From: Acidibrevibacterium fodinaquatile
GTDB taxonomy: Bacteria; Pseudomonadota; Alphaproteobacteria; Acetobacterales; Acetobacteraceae
Length of the DNA: 64,000 nucleotides
Assembly: GCF_003352165.1 (NCBI RefSeq)
Contig: NZ_CP029176.1
Span: forward strand, 1,116,001 to 1,180,000
Direction: 5' to 3'
Position 1 is the stretch's first letter, and the number at the start of each line of letters is the position of its first letter. This document shows positions 35,023 to 46,057 of this stretch, piece after piece. The position numbers were made by a program, and so were the translations under genes. The notes below the pieces were generated by a model, which had not been told where the DNA came from, did not search any database, and saw nothing but the letters and a program-made list of their open reading frames with translations.

Positions 35023-35301
35023 ATGGCTCGCTCCGTCTGGAAAGGGCCGTTCGTTGACGGCTATCTCCTCAATAAGGCCGAAGCCGTGCGCGCGTCGGGC
35101 CGCAACGAGATCATCAAGATCTGGTCGCGCCGCTCGACCATCTTGCCGCAATTCGTCGGGCTTACTTTCGGCGTCTATAACGGCCGCAAGTTTCTGCCGG
35201 TGCAGGTGAACGAGAATATGGTCGGGCATAAATTCGGCGAGTTCTCGCCGACCCGCACCTTCACCGGGCATTCGGCCGACAAGAAGGCAAAGCGGGGCTG
35301 A
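35023..35301 (+). CDS. rpsS: 30S ribosomal protein S19
   Basis: The 92-residue protein starts [15 protein letters not shown] and has the signature [19 protein letters not shown] and [13 protein letters not shown]. It binds the 30S head with S13. It follows rplB by four bases and precedes rplV with a one-base gap. Confidence 0.97.
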   Translation: MARSVWKGPFVDGYLLNKAEAVRASGRNEIIKIWSRRSTILPQFVGLTFGVYNGRKFLPVQVNENMVGHKFGEFSPTRTFTGHSADKKAKRG

Positions 35302-35302
35302 G

Positions 35303-35719
35303 ATGAGCAAGCCGAAGCATGAACGCCGACTGGACGCGAGCGAAGCGGAGGCGGTGATGCGCAATTTGCGTGTCAGCCCGCGCAAGCTCAATCTCGTGGC
35401 CGGGCTCATCCGCAACCGGCCGGCGGCGCAAGCGGTCGCGACGCTGACGTTTAGCAAGCGGCGCATCGCCGGGGATGTGAAGAAGGTGCTGCAAAGCGCG
35501 ATCGCCAATGCCGAGAACAACCATTCACTCGATGTCGACCGATTGGTCGTCACCCGTGCCGAGGTGGGGCGCGCGGTGGTGATGCGGCGTTTTCACGCGC
35601 GCGGCCGCGGCCGTTCGGCGCGGGTGGAGAAATGGTTCAGCCATCTGCGGATCGTCGTTGCGGAACTCCCCGAGTTCGCGGCGACGAATGCAGCGCAGAC
35701 TGAGGAAGGGGCAGCGTAG
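35303..35719 (+). CDS. rplV: 50S ribosomal protein L22
   Basis: The 138-residue protein has the L22 core [21 protein letters not shown] and the C-terminal hairpin [20 protein letters not shown] that lines the exit tunnel. Both ends are longer than in the 110-residue E. coli form: an acidic/basic N-terminal lead and a 20-residue tail ([16 protein letters not shown]). Such extensions are common in alphaproteobacteria. Confidence 0.95.
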   Translation: MSKPKHERRLDASEAEAVMRNLRVSPRKLNLVAGLIRNRPAAQAVATLTFSKRRIAGDVKKVLQSAIANAENNHSLDVDRLVVTRAEVGRAVVMRRFHARGRGRSARVEKWFSHLRIVVAELPEFAATNAAQTEEGAA

Positions 35720-35722
35720 CCG

Positions 35723-36400
35723 ATGGGACACAAGGTCAATCCGATCGGGCTCCGGCTCGGTATCAATCGCACCTGGGATAGCCGTTGGTACGCGGACGCC
35801 GATTATGCGCGCTTGCTGCATGATGATATGCGGTTGCGCGAGCGGCTGCGGAGCAAGCTGCACGCCGCTGGTGTGTCGCGTGTGGTGATCGAGCGGCCGG
35901 CGAAAAAGCCGCGGGTGACGATTTACGCGGCGCGGCCGGGCGTGGTGATCGGGCGCAAGGGCCAAGACATCGATGCATTGCGCAAAGATCTCTCGGCCAT
36001 GGCAAAGGCTGAGGTAACGCTCAACATTGTCGAGATCAGGAAGCCTGAGATCGATGCGACTCTGGTTGCGGAAAACATTGCTCAGCAACTCGAGCGGCGT
36101 GTTGCCTTCCGGCGCGCCATGAAACGCGCGGTGCAATCGGCGATGCGGCTTGGCGCGCAAGGCATTCGGATCAATTGTGGTGGCCGTCTCGGCGGCGCCG
36201 AGATCGCGCGCATGGAGTGGTATCGCGAAGGTCGCGTCCCCTTGCACACGCTGCGCGCGGACATCGACTATGGGATCGCGACCGCCAAGACCACCTATGG
36301 CACCTGTGGGGTCAAGGTGTGGATTTTCAAAGGTGAAATTCTGGCTCATGATCCGATGGCGCAAGACCGGCGCGCCGCGGAGCAGGCCCCGCAGCGCTGA
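35723..36400 (+). CDS. rpsC: 30S ribosomal protein S3
   Basis: The 225-residue protein starts [20 protein letters not shown], has a KH domain with [20 protein letters not shown], and the C-terminal [16 protein letters not shown] and [16 protein letters not shown]3 guards the mRNA entry tunnel with S4 and S5. Standard length and place. Confidence 0.97.
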   Translation: MGHKVNPIGLRLGINRTWDSRWYADADYARLLHDDMRLRERLRSKLHAAGVSRVVIERPAKKPRVTIYAARPGVVIGRKGQDIDALRKDLSAMAKAEVTLNIVEIRKPEIDATLVAENIAQQLERRVAFRRAMKRAVQSAMRLGAQGIRINCGGRLGGAEIARMEWYREGRVPLHTLRADIDYGIATAKTTYGTCGVKVWIFKGEILAHDPMAQDRRAAEQAPQR

Positions 36401-36412
36401 GGATCACGAAGG

Positions 36413-36829
36413 ATGCTTTCTCCCAAGCGCACCAATTATCGCAAGGCCCATAAGGGGCGCATCCATGGCCTCGCCAAGGGTGGCACGGCGTTGAATTTCG
36501 GCGCCTTTGGTTTGAAGGCCATGGAGCCCGAGCGGATCACCGCGCGCCAGATCGAAGCGGCCCGCCGCGCCATCACTCGCGCCATGAAGCGCGCCGGCCG
36601 TGTCTGGATCAGGATTTTTCCCGACGTGCCGGTGTCTCGTAAACCGGCGGAGGTGCGCATGGGCTCGGGAAAGGGCGCGCCGGAATTCTGGGTCTGCCGG
36701 GTCAAGCCGGGGCGGATCATGTTCGAGATCGATGGTGTCGCGCCGGATCTCGCGCGCGAGGCGCTTGATCTCGGCGCCGCCAAGCTGCCGATCAAGACCA
36801 AGTTTGTCACCCGGATGGGGGATGCCTGA
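36413..36829 (+). CDS. rplP: 50S ribosomal protein L16
   Basis: The 138-residue protein begins [19 protein letters not shown] and has [19 protein letters not shown] and [19 protein letters not shown], the L16 signature near the A-site tRNA elbow. It is followed by rpmC after one base, as is normal in the S10 operon. Confidence 0.97.
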   Translation: MLSPKRTNYRKAHKGRIHGLAKGGTALNFGAFGLKAMEPERITARQIEAARRAITRAMKRAGRVWIRIFPDVPVSRKPAEVRMGSGKGAPEFWVCRVKPGRIMFEIDGVAPDLAREALDLGAAKLPIKTKFVTRMGDA

Positions 36830-36830
36830 G

Positions 36831-37040
36831 ATGAGCAAGGCGCGTGATATCCGCACCAAGACCCCGGACGAGCTGGCCACCCTGCTGCTCGATCTCAGCA
36901 AGGAGCGGTTCAATCTCCGTTTTCAACGCGCGGTCGGCCAGCAGGAAGGTACGGCACGGATGCGCGCGGTGCGGCGCGAGATCGCGCGGGTCAAGACAAT
37001 CCTGGCGGAGAAGCAGCGTCTTCCCGCCGTGCAATCCTGA
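36831..37040 (+). CDS. rpmC: 50S ribosomal protein L29
   Basis: The ATG at 36831 ([19 protein letters not shown]) gives 69 residues. [20 protein letters not shown] and [18 protein letters not shown] form the two long helices of L29, near the tunnel exit. A longer frame exists upstream but falls within rplP. Confidence 0.95.
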   Translation: MSKARDIRTKTPDELATLLLDLSKERFNLRFQRAVGQQEGTARMRAVRREIARVKTILAEKQRLPAVQS

Positions 37041-37053
37041 GAGGCGATCGCGT

Positions 37054-37320
37054 ATGCCCAAGCGCATCCTGACTGGCCGTGTGGCGAGCGACAAAATGGA
37101 CAAGACCGTGACGGTGCTTGTCGATCGACGCGTCATGCATCCACTTTATAAGAAGTTCATCCGCCGCTCGAAAAAATACGCGGCGCATGATGAAGAGAAT
37201 TTGTGCAAGGCCGGGGATCTCGTGCGCATCATCGAGTGTCCGCCGATCAGCAAACGTAAGACCTGGCGGGTGATCGAACGCAACGGCGAGGCCGTCGCGG
37301 GCGCCGAGACGCAGGTTTGA
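37054..37320 (+). CDS. rpsQ: 30S ribosomal protein S17
   Basis: The ATG at 37054 ([19 protein letters not shown]) gives 88 residues of an OB-fold protein. Family stretches are [20 protein letters not shown] and [20 protein letters not shown]. It binds 16S rRNA early in assembly. The frame is open upstream without similarity. Confidence 0.96.
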   Translation: MPKRILTGRVASDKMDKTVTVLVDRRVMHPLYKKFIRRSKKYAAHDEENLCKAGDLVRIIECPPISKRKTWRVIERNGEAVAGAETQV

Positions 37321-37330
37321 GGAGCGGCGA

Positions 37331-37699
37331 ATGATCCATCCCGAAACCAATCTCGAGGTTGCCGATAATTCCGGCGCCCGTCGTGTGCAGTGCATCAAGG
37401 TGCTCGGCGGCTCGAAACGCAAGACGGCCTCGGTCGGCGATGTCATCGTCGTTTCCATCAAGGAGGCGATCCCGCGCGGCAAGGTGAAAAAAGGCGACGT
37501 GCATCAGGCGGTGATCGTGCGGACCTCGTTTCCGGTGCGTCGTGCCGATGGCAGCGCGATCCGTTTCGATCGCAATGCGGCGGTTCTGATCAACAAGCAA
37601 CAGGAGCCGATCGGCACGCGCATTTTTGGCCCGGTGGTGCGCGAGTTGCGTGCCAAACGCTTCATGAAAATCATTTCGCTTGCGCCGGAGGTGCTGTGA
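37331..37699 (+). CDS. rplN: 50S ribosomal protein L14
   Basis: The 122-residue protein starts [20 protein letters not shown] (commonly MI.. in bacteria) and contains [21 protein letters not shown] and [18 protein letters not shown] at its end. It forms intersubunit bridges and is the target of RsfS. The stop overlaps the rplX start. Confidence 0.97.
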   Translation: MIHPETNLEVADNSGARRVQCIKVLGGSKRKTASVGDVIVVSIKEAIPRGKVKKGDVHQAVIVRTSFPVRRADGSAIRFDRNAAVLINKQQEPIGTRIFGPVVRELRAKRFMKIISLAPEVL

Positions 37700-38019
37700 T
37701 GGCGGCGCGCATCAAAAAGGGCGACAAGGTCGCGGTGATCAGCGGCGCCGCCAAGGGCGGGCGCGGCGAGGTGTTGCGCGTGTTGCCGCGTGAGAATAGG
37801 GCGGTGGTGCAGGGCGTCGCGATGGTCAAACGCCATCTCAAGCCGCGCGGCATGGGCCAGCCGGGTGGTATCGACCGGCGTGAGGCGGCGATCCATTTGT
37901 CAAACCTGATGCTCATCGATCCCAAAACCGACAAGCCGACGCGGGTTGGTTTTCGGGTCTTGGAGGACGGGCGTAAGGTCCGGGTCGCGAAAGCCAGCGG
38001 CCAGGTTATCGAGAGTTGA
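37699..38019 (+). CDS. rplX: 50S ribosomal protein L24
   Basis: The ATG at 37699 overlaps the rplN stop (TGATG) and gives 106 residues starting [20 protein letters not shown], the KOW motif. [10 protein letters not shown]-like [19 protein letters not shown] and the [19 protein letters not shown] end complete the family pattern. L24 is an assembly initiator near the tunnel exit. Confidence 0.96.
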   Translation: MAARIKKGDKVAVISGAAKGGRGEVLRVLPRENRAVVQGVAMVKRHLKPRGMGQPGGIDRREAAIHLSNLMLIDPKTDKPTRVGFRVLEDGRKVRVAKASGQVIES

Positions 38020-38029
38020 GGGGAACGGC

Positions 38030-38593
38030 ATGAGCGAGATGGAAAATCGGCCGCTGCCGCGCCTGCTGCGGCGTTACCGCGAGGAGTTGCGGGCCAAGCT
38101 GCAGGCGGAATTCAACTACAAGAATCCGATGCAGGTGCCGCGGCTTGAGAAAATTGTCATCAATATGGGCGTTGGCGAGGCGACCGCCGATCAGAAGAAG
38201 CTCGATGCGGCGGTGAACGAATTGACGATGATCGCCGGGCAGAAGGCGGTGAAGACGATTGCCAAGAAGGCGATCGCGGGCTTCAAGATCCGCAAGGGCT
38301 TGCCGATCGGCTGCAAGGTGACGCTGCGTCGTGCGCAAATGTATGAGTTCCTCGACCGCCTGACCACGATCGCGTTGCCGAGGGTGCGCGACTTCCGGGG
38401 GATTACCGGCAAGGGTTTCGACGGACGCGGGAATTTCGCCATGGGCATGCGCGAACAGATCGTGTTTCCAGAGATCAACTACGACAAGGTCGATGCCGTT
38501 CGCGGCATGGACATCGTTTTCGTGACCACGGCGCGCACCGATGCGGAAGCGAAGGCCCTGCTCAAGGGTTTTGACCTTCCGTTTGCGGCGTGA
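38030..38593 (+). CDS. rplE: 50S ribosomal protein L5
   Basis: The ATG at 38030 ([20 protein letters not shown]) follows a GAGGGGAACGG ribosome site and gives 187 residues. Landmarks: [17 protein letters not shown] and [21 protein letters not shown]5 binds 5S rRNA and contacts P-site tRNA. A second M at 38039 is possible but the spacing favours 38030. Confidence 0.96.
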   Translation: MSEMENRPLPRLLRRYREELRAKLQAEFNYKNPMQVPRLEKIVINMGVGEATADQKKLDAAVNELTMIAGQKAVKTIAKKAIAGFKIRKGLPIGCKVTLRRAQMYEFLDRLTTIALPRVRDFRGITGKGFDGRGNFAMGMREQIVFPEINYDKVDAVRGMDIVFVTTARTDAEAKALLKGFDLPFAA

Positions 38594-38678
38594 GCGGCCG
38601 GGTTTGGGGATTACGGGATTTTGGGGAAAACCATTGGGTGTTTGATCGCCCAACAGGTTCCGGAGGGTAGAGAACGAC

Positions 38679-38984
38679 ATGGCCAAGCTTTCCGCGGTCA
38701 ATCGTAATAAGCGGCGCGAACAGATGGCAGAGCGCGATCGCGCCAAGCGCAAGGCGCTGAAGGCGGCGATCATGGATCGCACGCGCCCGGTTGAGGAACG
38801 CTTTGAAGCTTCGCTGAAGCTCGCGCAATTGCCGCGCAATGGCGCAGCCGGGCGGGTGCGGTTGCGCTGCGAGCTGACCGGGCGGTCGCGCGGCAATTAT
38901 CGTAAGTTCAAACTTTGCCGCATCGCTTTACGCGATCTTGCCAGCGCCGGACAGATTCCGGGCCTGGTCAAGGCGAGCTGGTAG
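38679..38984 (+). CDS. rpsN: 30S ribosomal protein S14
   Basis: The 101-residue protein is the long, zinc-free form: [20 protein letters not shown] and [20 protein letters not shown] with [21 protein letters not shown] at the end. The CxxC pairs of zinc S14 are absent. The 85-base gap before it is larger than most in the cluster and contains a small hairpin near 38634-38655. Confidence 0.96.
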   Translation: MAKLSAVNRNKRREQMAERDRAKRKALKAAIMDRTRPVEERFEASLKLAQLPRNGAAGRVRLRCELTGRSRGNYRKFKLCRIALRDLASAGQIPGLVKASW

Positions 38985-38997
38985 GAGAGGAGCGATC

Positions 38998-39396
38998 ATG
39001 GCGCTTACCGATCCGCTCGGCGACATGCTGACCCGTATCCGCAACGCGCAGCGTTCGCGGCACAGTGTTTGCGTCGCGCCAGCGTCACGGCTGCGAGCCA
39101 ACGTGCTCGAGGTGTTGAAACGCGAAGGTTTTATCCGAGGTTTTTCCGCCGAGGAATTGCGCCCGGGTGTCGCGCGGCTGCGTATCGAGCTGAAATACAA
39201 TGAGGGGGAGCCGGTGATCAAAGAGATCACTCGTGTCTCTCGCCCTGGCCGGCGGGTTTATTCGAAGATCCGGGAATTGCCCAAGGTCTATGCCGGGCTC
39301 GGTATTTCGATTCTGTCAACGCCGCGAGGCGTGCTCAGCGATGCCGAAGCGCGTGCCGCCAATGTTGGCGGCGAAGTTCTTTGTCGCGTGTTCTGA
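38998..39396 (+). CDS. rpsH: 30S ribosomal protein S8
   Basis: The ATG at 38998 follows GTAGGAGAGGAGCG, a very strong ribosome site, and gives 132 residues ([20 protein letters not shown]). The C-terminal [20 protein letters not shown] is the S8 signature. S8 binds the central domain of 16S rRNA and represses the spc operon in E. coli. Confidence 0.97.
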   Translation: MALTDPLGDMLTRIRNAQRSRHSVCVAPASRLRANVLEVLKREGFIRGFSAEELRPGVARLRIELKYNEGEPVIKEITRVSRPGRRVYSKIRELPKVYAGLGISILSTPRGVLSDAEARAANVGGEVLCRVF

Positions 39397-39407
39397 GGGA
39401 GGGACGT

Positions 39408-39941
39408 ATGTCGCGTGTAGGCAAATATCCCGTGCCCATTCCAGATGGCGTGCAGGTGGCGATCGCCGGCCGCAGCCTGTCGGCGAAAGGCCGGCTTGGT
39501 GAATTGCGACTTGATCTTGCCGACGATGTCGAGGTCAAGGTCGAGGGCAAGCTGGTCACGGTCGCGCCGCGTGATGGTGAGAGGCGCGCCCGCATGATGT
39601 GGGGCACCACGCGGGCGCTGGTTGCGAACATGGTGCGTGGCGTCTCGGCCGGCTATGAGCGCAGTATGGAGATCACCGGCACCGGCTTTCGCGCCGCCGT
39701 GCAGGGGCAGAATCTGGTCATAAATCTCGGCTTTTCTCACGATGTCGTCTATCCTATCCCGCAGGGGATCAAGATTTCCTGCGAGAAGCCGACATCGATC
39801 AAGGTCGAGGGAATCGATAAACGCTTGGTGGGGCAGGTGGCGGCCGAGATTCGCGGCTATCGTCCGCCCGAGCCTTACAAGGGCAAAGGCGTGCGCTATA
39901 GCGACGAGGTCATCCGGCGCAAAGAGGGTAAGAAGAAGTAA
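39408..39941 (+). CDS. rplF: 50S ribosomal protein L6
   Basis: The ATG at 39408 ([19 protein letters not shown]) gives 177 residues with two related domains. [20 protein letters not shown] and the C-terminal signature [21 protein letters not shown] are clear. L6 lies by the sarcin-ricin loop. The stop overlaps the rplR start by one base. Confidence 0.97.
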   Translation: MSRVGKYPVPIPDGVQVAIAGRSLSAKGRLGELRLDLADDVEVKVEGKLVTVAPRDGERRARMMWGTTRALVANMVRGVSAGYERSMEITGTGFRAAVQGQNLVINLGFSHDVVYPIPQGIKISCEKPTSIKVEGIDKRLVGQVAAEIRGYRPPEPYKGKGVRYSDEVIRRKEGKKK

Positions 39942-40303
39942 TGAGTGCCAAGCAGGATCTCCAGGCACGCCGGCGCCAGCGTCTGCGTTTCCAACTCCGC
40001 AACAAAAGTGGTGGGCGCCCGCGTTTGTCGGTATTTCGCTCCGGCAAGCATATTTATGCGCAAGTCATCGACGACGAGGCGGGCCGCACTTTGGTCGCGG
40101 CATCAACGCTTGACGCGGCATTGCGGCGGGAACTTCGGACCGGGGCGGACAAGGCGGCGGCGGCGGCGGTCGGCAAGCTGATCGCAGAGCGCGCCTTGGC
40201 GACTGGGGTCAAGGAGGTCGTGTTCGATCGCGGCGCCTATTTCTATCATGGCCGCGTCAAAGCGCTGGCCGAGGCCGCCCGCGAAGGCGGGCTCGCTTTC
40301 TGA
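39941..40303 (+). CDS. rplR: 50S ribosomal protein L18
   Basis: The 120-residue protein starts [20 protein letters not shown], has [21 protein letters not shown] and ends [21 protein letters not shown]18 binds 5S rRNA with L5. Start codon overlaps the rplF stop (TAATG). Confidence 0.97.
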   Translation: MSAKQDLQARRRQRLRFQLRNKSGGRPRLSVFRSGKHIYAQVIDDEAGRTLVAASTLDAALRRELRTGADKAAAAAVGKLIAERALATGVKEVVFDRGAYFYHGRVKALAEAAREGGLAF

Positions 40304-40314
40304 GGGAACGAAAA

Positions 40315-40893
40315 ATGGCACGGGAACCGAGGGAAGGCCGCGGCCGCGAGCGCAGCCGAGAGCGCGAGAGCGGCGATGACCTGATGGATAAACTGGTCTC
40401 CATCAATCGCGTGGCGAAAGTGGTCAAGGGTGGGCGACGTTTTGCCTTTGCCGCTTTGGTCGTGGTTGGTGACCAGAAAGGCCGCGTCGGCTATGGTGCG
40501 GGCAAGGCGCGTGAAGTGCCGGAAGCGATCCGCAAGGCGACTGAGCGTGCCAAACGGACCATGATCCGGGTGCCGATGCGCGAGGGCCGCACATTGCATC
40601 ACGATGTCGAAGGGCGTTTCGGCGCTGGCGCGGTCGTGTTGCGTTCGGCTCCGGCCGGCACCGGGATCATCGCCGGCGGCCCGCTTCGCGCGGTGTTCGA
40701 GACGCTCGGTCTTGGCGATGTCGTTGCCAAGAGCCTTGGCAGCCGCAATCCGCATAACATGGTCAAGGCGACATTCGCCGCGCTCCAACGCTGCACCAAT
40801 CCGCGTGGTGTCGCGTCGCGTCGTGGCAAGAAAGTGTCCGATCTGCTCGGGCGGCGCGAGGCGCCTGCGGCACAGGAGGCTGCTGATGCCTAA
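40315..40893 (+). CDS. rpsE: 30S ribosomal protein S5
   Basis: The 192-residue protein has an arginine/glutamate-rich N-terminal lead ([15 protein letters not shown]), then the S5 double-strand RNA-binding-like domain [20 protein letters not shown] and the signature [20 protein letters not shown]5 helps translational fidelity. It overlaps rpmD by eight bases. Confidence 0.97.
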   Translation: MAREPREGRGRERSRERESGDDLMDKLVSINRVAKVVKGGRRFAFAALVVVGDQKGRVGYGAGKAREVPEAIRKATERAKRTMIRVPMREGRTLHHDVEGRFGAGAVVLRSAPAGTGIIAGGPLRAVFETLGLGDVVAKSLGSRNPHNMVKATFAALQRCTNPRGVASRRGKKVSDLLGRREAPAAQEAADA

Positions 40894-41104
40894 GATGTTG
40901 CGCGTGACTCAGATCGCCTCGGCGGCCGGCCGCAAGCCGGGCCAGCGCGAGACGTTGATCGGTCTGGGACTGAACAAGCTGCACCGTTCCCGCCTGGTTG
41001 CGGATACGCCCGCAACGCGTGGCATGATCCGGAAAGTGGCGCATCTCATCACGGTGGCGGATCTTGCGGAGACGTCGCCTGCGGCCGAGGAGGGCGCGCG
41101 GTAA
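40886..41104 (+). CDS. rpmD: 50S ribosomal protein L30
   Basis: The ATG at 40886, after a CACAGGAGGCTG ribosome site, gives 72 residues ([20 protein letters not shown]). [19 protein letters not shown] and [12 protein letters not shown] match L30. It is slightly longer than the 60-residue norm at the C-terminus. It overlaps both rpsE and rplO. Confidence 0.95.
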   Translation: MPKMLRVTQIASAAGRKPGQRETLIGLGLNKLHRSRLVADTPATRGMIRKVAHLITVADLAETSPAAEEGAR

Positions 41105-41598
41105 TGTTGCTCAATGAATTGCGCGATAACCCCGGTGCGCGTCGGCGCGCGAAGCGGCTTGGTCGCGGTATCGGCTCTGGTAAAGGCAAGACGTCCGGCA
41201 AGGGGGTCAAGGGCCAGAAGGCACGCGAAGGTGTCGCGCTGAACGGCTTTGAGGGCGGCCAGTTGCCGATCTATCGGCGTTTGCCCAAACGCGGCTTCGT
41301 CAATATTTTCCGCAAATCCTATGCCCCGCTCAATCTCGGCCGGTTGCAAAAGGCGATCAACGAGGGGCGGATCGATGCGACGCAGCCGATCACCGAGGCA
41401 TTGCTCGCCGCGGCGGGGTTGGTGCGCATGAGCGGCGTCGCCGGGGTTCGGTTACTCGCCGAGGGCGCGATCACCCAGGCCGTCACCATCAAGGTCTCTG
41501 GCGCCTCGGCGGCGGCGATCGAGCGCGTGGCGGCAGCCGGCGGCCAAGTCGAGGTCAGCGCTAGCGCGAGCGGCAACGAGGCGCCGGCGCCGCGCTGA
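41104..41598 (+). CDS. rplO: 50S ribosomal protein L15
   Basis: The 164-residue protein begins [20 protein letters not shown] and has [20 protein letters not shown] and [19 protein letters not shown]. The C-terminal part contains [14 protein letters not shown]-like [19 protein letters not shown]15 is a late assembly protein. The start overlaps the rpmD stop by one base. Confidence 0.96.
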   Translation: MLLNELRDNPGARRRAKRLGRGIGSGKGKTSGKGVKGQKAREGVALNGFEGGQLPIYRRLPKRGFVNIFRKSYAPLNLGRLQKAINEGRIDATQPITEALLAAAGLVRMSGVAGVRLLAEGAITQAVTIKVSGASAAAIERVAAAGGQVEVSASASGNEAPAPR

Positions 41599-41824
41599 GC
41601 GCGATGTGGGTGGCGTGCCGGGCCGGCGCTGGCGGCCCTGAAGCTGAAGCCCGGGACAGACGACGGGTTGGGTGGGCCCGACCTCATCAAGGGGCTGCTA
41701 TGATTGGCGGAGGCTTGCCTTAAAGGGCCGTGACGAGTCACACTTCCCCGTGATCGGCGGTCGGTGACGGGGCGGCGTTGGTCGGGGGCGAAAGCAAAGG
41801 GGCGGGCATGATAAGGAAAAGCGC

Positions 41825-43168
41825 ATGGCGTCGGCAGCCGAGCAACTAGCGTCCAGCCTCAATCTTGGCGTTCTCGCCAAGGCGACCGAGCTCAAAAAGC
41901 GCATCTGGTTCACCCTCGGCGCGCTGATCGTTTATCGTGTCGGCACATATATTCCGCTGCCCGGGGTTGATACCTCGGTAATGGGCGAACTCATGGCCCA
42001 GCATGGCGGCGGCATTCTCGGCATGTTTGACATGTTCACCGGCGGCGCCTTGCGGCGGATGACCGTGTTTGCCTTGAACATCATGCCCTATATCAGCGCG
42101 AGCATCATCGTTCAGTTGATGTCGGCGGCGCTGCCGTCGCTCGAAGCCCTGAAGAAGGAGGGGGAGAGCGGGCGCAAGAAGATGAACCAATATACCCGCT
42201 ATCTCACCGTGGTGATCGCCATGTTTCAGGCCTATGGCATCACTTTAGGGCTGGAGAGCATGCGCGGCAGTTTCGGCCCGGCGGTCATCGACCCTGGCTG
42301 GTTCTTCCGTCTCAGCGCGGTGGTGACGCTGGTCGGCGGGACGATGTTCCTGATGTGGATCGGCGAGCAAATCACCGCGCGTGGTATCGGGAACGGCATT
42401 AGCCTGATCATTTTCTCAGGGATCGTCGCCAATCTGCCGCATGCGCTGGCAAGTCTGCTCGAACTCGGGCGAACCGGGGCCTTGTCGCCGGTGTTCATCG
42501 TTGGTTTCATGATCATCGCGATTTTGGTGATTGGCTTTATCGTGTTCATGGAGCGGGCGCATCGGCGTGTCGTGGTGCAGTACCCGAAGCGTCAAGTGGG
42601 TAGCCGGATGTTTGGCGGCGAGTCCACCCACATGCCGCTCAAACTCAATACATCGGGCGTCATTCCGCCGATTTTCGCGAGTTCCATCCTCCTCATTCCG
42701 GCAACCATCGCGGGCTTTTCGCATGGCGGGGGGCCGATTTGGGTGAACTGGATCGTGAGCCAACTCGCCCATGGCCAGCCGCTCTATATGGCGCTTTATG
42801 CCGCGCTGATCATCTTTTTCGCCTATTTCTACACGGCGGTCGTGTTCAATCCGCAGGAAACGGCGGATAATCTCAAAAAATATGGCGGCTTTATTCCCGG
42901 CATCCGTCCTGGCAACGCGACGGCGGAGTATTTCGATTATATTCTAACGCGGCTGACCACCATCGGTGCGATCTACGTTGCGGCGGTTTGTCTGCTGCCG
43001 GAAATTCTGATCAGTCATTATGGTGTGCCGTTCTATTTCGGTGGCACGAGCTTGATGATCATCGTCTCCGTGACGATGGACACCATCACCCAGATCCAAT
43101 CACACCTCCTTGCCCATCAATATGAAGGGCTCATTCGCAAGGCGCGGGTGCGCGGGCGGGTGCGCTGA
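41825..43168 (+). CDS. secY: Preprotein translocase subunit SecY
   Basis: The 447-residue channel protein has ten predicted membrane segments; the first follows [20 protein letters not shown] with plug-region [34 protein letters not shown] and the cytosolic loop with [19 protein letters not shown] are standard ribosome- and SecA-contact sites. It starts after an ATAAGGAAAAGCGC ribosome site, 226 bases after rplO; that gap holds no gene. Its stop overlaps the adk start. Confidence 0.97.
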   Translation: MASAAEQLASSLNLGVLAKATELKKRIWFTLGALIVYRVGTYIPLPGVDTSVMGELMAQHGGGILGMFDMFTGGALRRMTVFALNIMPYISASIIVQLMSAALPSLEALKKEGESGRKKMNQYTRYLTVVIAMFQAYGITLGLESMRGSFGPAVIDPGWFFRLSAVVTLVGGTMFLMWIGEQITARGIGNGISLIIFSGIVANLPHALASLLELGRTGALSPVFIVGFMIIAILVIGFIVFMERAHRRVVVQYPKRQVGSRMFGGESTHMPLKLNTSGVIPPIFASSILLIPATIAGFSHGGGPIWVNWIVSQLAHGQPLYMALYAALIIFFAYFYTAVVFNPQETADNLKKYGGFIPGIRPGNATAEYFDYILTRLTTIGAIYVAAVCLLPEILISHYGVPFYFGGTSLMIIVSVTMDTITQIQSHLLAHQYEGLIRKARVRGRVR

Positions 43169-43842
43169 TGGCGGCCAAAGGGGGGCTCAACCTCATCCTG
43201 CTCGGCCCTCCAGGCGCCGGGAAAGGCACGCAGGCGAAGCGGCTCGAAGAGCGTTACGGCATTGCGCAAATTTCGACCGGAGACATGTTGCGCGGCGAGG
43301 TCGCCGCCGGGAGCGAGATCGGCAAGAAGGCGAAGGCGATCATGGAAGCCGGCGAATTGGTGCCGGATGAGATCATCATCGCCATGCTCTCGGCGCGGAT
43401 TGCGCGGCCGGATTGCGCGAACGGCTTCATTCTTGACGGTTTCCCGCGCACGGTTCCGCAAGCCGAGGCGCTCGACGTCATGCTCGGCGAACATGGATTG
43501 ACGTTGAGCGCGGTGATTGAACTCAAGGTTGACGACGCGGCGCTGGTCGAGCGCATCGCCGGGCGTTTCACCTGTGCCACCTGCGGCGCAGGGTATCATG
43601 ACGTGTTCAAGCCGCCGAAAATTCCGGGCCATTGCGATGTATGTGGTGGCACGACCTTTAGCCGCCGCGCCGATGACAACCGCGACACGGTTGCCGCGAG
43701 GCTCGCCGCCTATCATCGCCAGACGGCGCCGATCCTGCCTTATTATGCGGCGCAGGGGCGGCTCTATAGCGTCGATGGCATGGCTGCGATTGACGACGTG
43801 ACAGTGGCGGTGGAACGGGTTTTGTCTGGCGTTGAGGCGTAA
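43168..43842 (+). CDS. adk: Adenylate kinase (zinc-type LID)
   Basis: Adk interconverts ATP, ADP and AMP. The P-loop [17 protein letters not shown] is at residues 13-29 and [13 protein letters not shown] near 90. The LID domain carries four cysteines in two pairs ([14 protein letters not shown] and [10 protein letters not shown]), the arrangement that binds structural zinc in many alphaproteobacterial and Gram-positive enzymes. 224 residues. It is coupled to secY by a one-base overlap. Confidence 0.96.
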   Translation: MAAKGGLNLILLGPPGAGKGTQAKRLEERYGIAQISTGDMLRGEVAAGSEIGKKAKAIMEAGELVPDEIIIAMLSARIARPDCANGFILDGFPRTVPQAEALDVMLGEHGLTLSAVIELKVDDAALVERIAGRFTCATCGAGYHDVFKPPKIPGHCDVCGGTTFSRRADDNRDTVAARLAAYHRQTAPILPYYAAQGRLYSVDGMAAIDDVTVAVERVLSGVEA

Positions 43843-43867
43843 ATCACGAAAAAATGATCGCACGAGA

Positions 43868-43895
43868 TTGACAGCTACGCACTGGCTTGTATAGT
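43868..43895 (+). promoter_or_regulatory. Strong candidate sigma-70 promoter before rpsM
   Basis: A consensus TTGACA at 43868 and TATAGT at 43890 separated by 16 bases, 168 bases before rpsM. The gap of 220 bases has no gene. It would drive the alpha operon (rpsM-rpsK-rpoA-rplQ) separately from the spc genes. Confidence 0.75.
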
Positions 43896-44062
43896 GCGCG
43901 CCTCACACGGCGCCCCAGAAATGGGGTGTGTACGGGTGTGGGGAAAGTTAAGGCGGAAAGTTGGGCGACCTGAGCGCAGTGGCGCTGCGGGGTGTGGTTC
44001 TTATTTTTGACAGGCTGGGTTATGTCGGCTGAGTTCGGCCGGCTGGTGAGGAGTGAAGAAGC

Positions 44063-44440
44063 GTGGCGCGCATCGCTGGGGTGAATATTCCAACCAATAA
44101 GCGGGTAACGATTGGTCTTCGCTATATTTATGGCATTGGTCCGGCGAAGGCGGCGGAAATCTGTTCGGCGCTTGGGATTCCGGACGAGCGCCGCGTCAAT
44201 CAGCTCAGCGATGATGAGGTGCTGCGCATCCGTGAATTGATCGATCGCGAATATCGCGTCGAGGGCGATCTGCGGCGCGAGGTGGCGATGAACATCAAGC
44301 GCTTGATGGATCTCGGCTGCTATCGCGGGCTTCGCCATCGTCGTGGCTTGCCGGTCCGTGGCCAGCGCACCCACACCAATGCCCGCACGCGCAAAGGCAA
44401 GGCGGTCGCGATCGCCGGCAAGAAGAAAGTGACGAAATAG
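44063..44440 (+). CDS. rpsM: 30S ribosomal protein S13
   Basis: The start at 44063 is a GTG (gtggcgcgc) giving [19 protein letters not shown] and 125 residues, preceded by [24 protein letters not shown] is the helix-hairpin-helix region and [19 protein letters not shown] the signature that contacts P-site tRNA. First gene of the alpha operon. Confidence 0.97.
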   Translation: MARIAGVNIPTNKRVTIGLRYIYGIGPAKAAEICSALGIPDERRVNQLSDDEVLRIRELIDREYRVEGDLRREVAMNIKRLMDLGCYRGLRHRRGLPVRGQRTHTNARTRKGKAVAIAGKKKVTK

Positions 44441-44527
44441 CGCTTGCCCCGATATTTTGGCGCTTCCGCGCCCTCGCCATCCTCCCGCTCTCGCCATCAT
44501 CCATAGCCGACCGATAGGACAAAATTC

Positions 44528-44923
44528 ATGGCCAAGCCCGCCCAGGCCGCGCGCCCGCGCAAGAAGGAACGCAAGAATATTATCTCTGGCGTTGCTCATG
44601 TCGCGGCAACGTTCAACAATACCATGGTGACCATCACCGACTCTCAAGGCAACGCGATCGCGTGGTCCTCGGCGGGGAGTCAGGGATTCAAGGGCAGCCG
44701 TAAATCGACCCCCTATGCCGCGCAGGTGGCTGCGGAAGAGGCGGGTCGGAAGGCGCGCGAGCACGGGATGGAAACCTTGGAGATTGAGGTCAGCGGCCCG
44801 GGTTCTGGGCGCGAAAGCGCTCTTCGCGCGTTGCAGGCGGTCGGTTTTGCGATTACCGCCATTCGCGACACCACCGCCATTCCGCATAATGGCTGCCGCC
44901 CGCGTAAGCGGCGGCGCGTCTGA
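44528..44923 (+). CDS. rpsK: 30S ribosomal protein S11
   Basis: The 131-residue protein starts [20 protein letters not shown] and has [20 protein letters not shown] and the C-terminal [19 protein letters not shown]11 forms the 30S platform. It follows rpsM by 87 bases. Confidence 0.97.
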   Translation: MAKPAQAARPRKKERKNIISGVAHVAATFNNTMVTITDSQGNAIAWSSAGSQGFKGSRKSTPYAAQVAAEEAGRKAREHGMETLEIEVSGPGSGRESALRALQAVGFAITAIRDTTAIPHNGCRPRKRRRV

Positions 44924-45018
44924 TCGTCGCCTCCGCTCGGGATCTCGGCTCGGAGATCTGCGGCAGCGAGGTAAAGTTCCGCGCTTTCGTGAGCGCATTC
45001 ATTGCAGATGAGGCAAGC

Positions 45019-46038
45019 GTGGTCATCCAGAGAAACTGGCAATCGTTGATCAAGCCGGAAAAGCTGGAAGTTGAGTCCGGCGCGGTTCCGTCCTGCGTTG
45101 CAACCATCATCGCCGAGCCGCTCGAGCGTGGTTTCGGCATGACGCTCGGCAACGCGATTCGTCGTGTTCTGCTCTCGTCGTTGCAGGGCGCCGCGGTGAC
45201 TTCGGTGCAGATCGACGGTGTGTTGCATGAGTTCAGCAGCATTCCCGGCGTGCGCGAAGATGTCACCGATATTGTGCTCAACATCAAGCAGCTTGCGCTT
45301 CGCATGCATGGCGAAGGGCCGAAACGCATGGTGCTTTCGGCGACGGGGCCGGGCGAGGTCAAGGCGGGGCAGATCCAGACCGGGCATGACATTGAAATCA
45401 TGAACCGCGATCTCGTTATCTGCACTCTCGACGACGGCGCGAAGCTCGGCATTGAATTTACGGTCGAACTCGGCAAAGGCTATATCGCGGCCAGTCAAAA
45501 TCGGCAGGAAGACAGCCCCATCGGCCTCATTCCGGTGGATGCGATCTTCTCGCCGGTGCGGCGGGTTTCTTACAAGGTTGAGCCGACGCGTGTCGGTCAA
45601 GTCACGGATTATGATCGGCTGCTTTTGACGGTGGAGACCAATGGTGCCGTCACCCCAGAGGATTCGGTCGCGCTGGCTGCGCGTATTTTGCAGGATCAGC
45701 TGCAGCTCTTCATCAATTTCGACGAGCCGCAGCATGTTCGATCTGATGAGCCGCAAGATAATCTGCCGTTCAACCGCAACATGCTGCGCAAGGTCGACGA
45801 ACTCGAACTCTCCGTCCGCAGCGCGAATTGCTTGAAGAACGACAATATCATCTATATCGGTGATCTTGTGCAGAAAAGCGAGCAGGAAATGCTACGGACG
45901 CCGAATTTTGGCCGCAAATCACTAAATGAAATCAAAGAAGTGCTCTCGACCATGGGGCTTTCTCTGGGCATGACGGTGCCGGGTTGGCCACCGGAGAATA
46001 TCGAAGATATGGCCAAACGGCTCGACGAGCCGTTCTGA
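45019..46038 (+). CDS. rpoA: DNA-directed RNA polymerase subunit alpha
   Basis: The GTG at 45019, preceded by GATGAGGCAAGC, gives [19 protein letters not shown], the usual alphaproteobacterial start, and 339 residues. A GTG at 44989 in frame would add ten residues and has no better ribosome site. The N-terminal assembly domain contains [20 protein letters not shown]; the C-terminal domain ([20 protein letters not shown] and [16 protein letters not shown]) binds UP elements and activators. Confidence 0.96.
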   Translation: MVIQRNWQSLIKPEKLEVESGAVPSCVATIIAEPLERGFGMTLGNAIRRVLLSSLQGAAVTSVQIDGVLHEFSSIPGVREDVTDIVLNIKQLALRMHGEGPKRMVLSATGPGEVKAGQIQTGHDIEIMNRDLVICTLDDGAKLGIEFTVELGKGYIAASQNRQEDSPIGLIPVDAIFSPVRRVSYKVEPTRVGQVTDYDRLLLTVETNGAVTPEDSVALAARILQDQLQLFINFDEPQHVRSDEPQDNLPFNRNMLRKVDELELSVRSANCLKNDNIIYIGDLVQKSEQEMLRTPNFGRKSLNEIKEVLSTMGLSLGMTVPGWPPENIEDMAKRLDEPF

Positions 46039-46057
46039 GCCTGCGGGGAGAAAGACC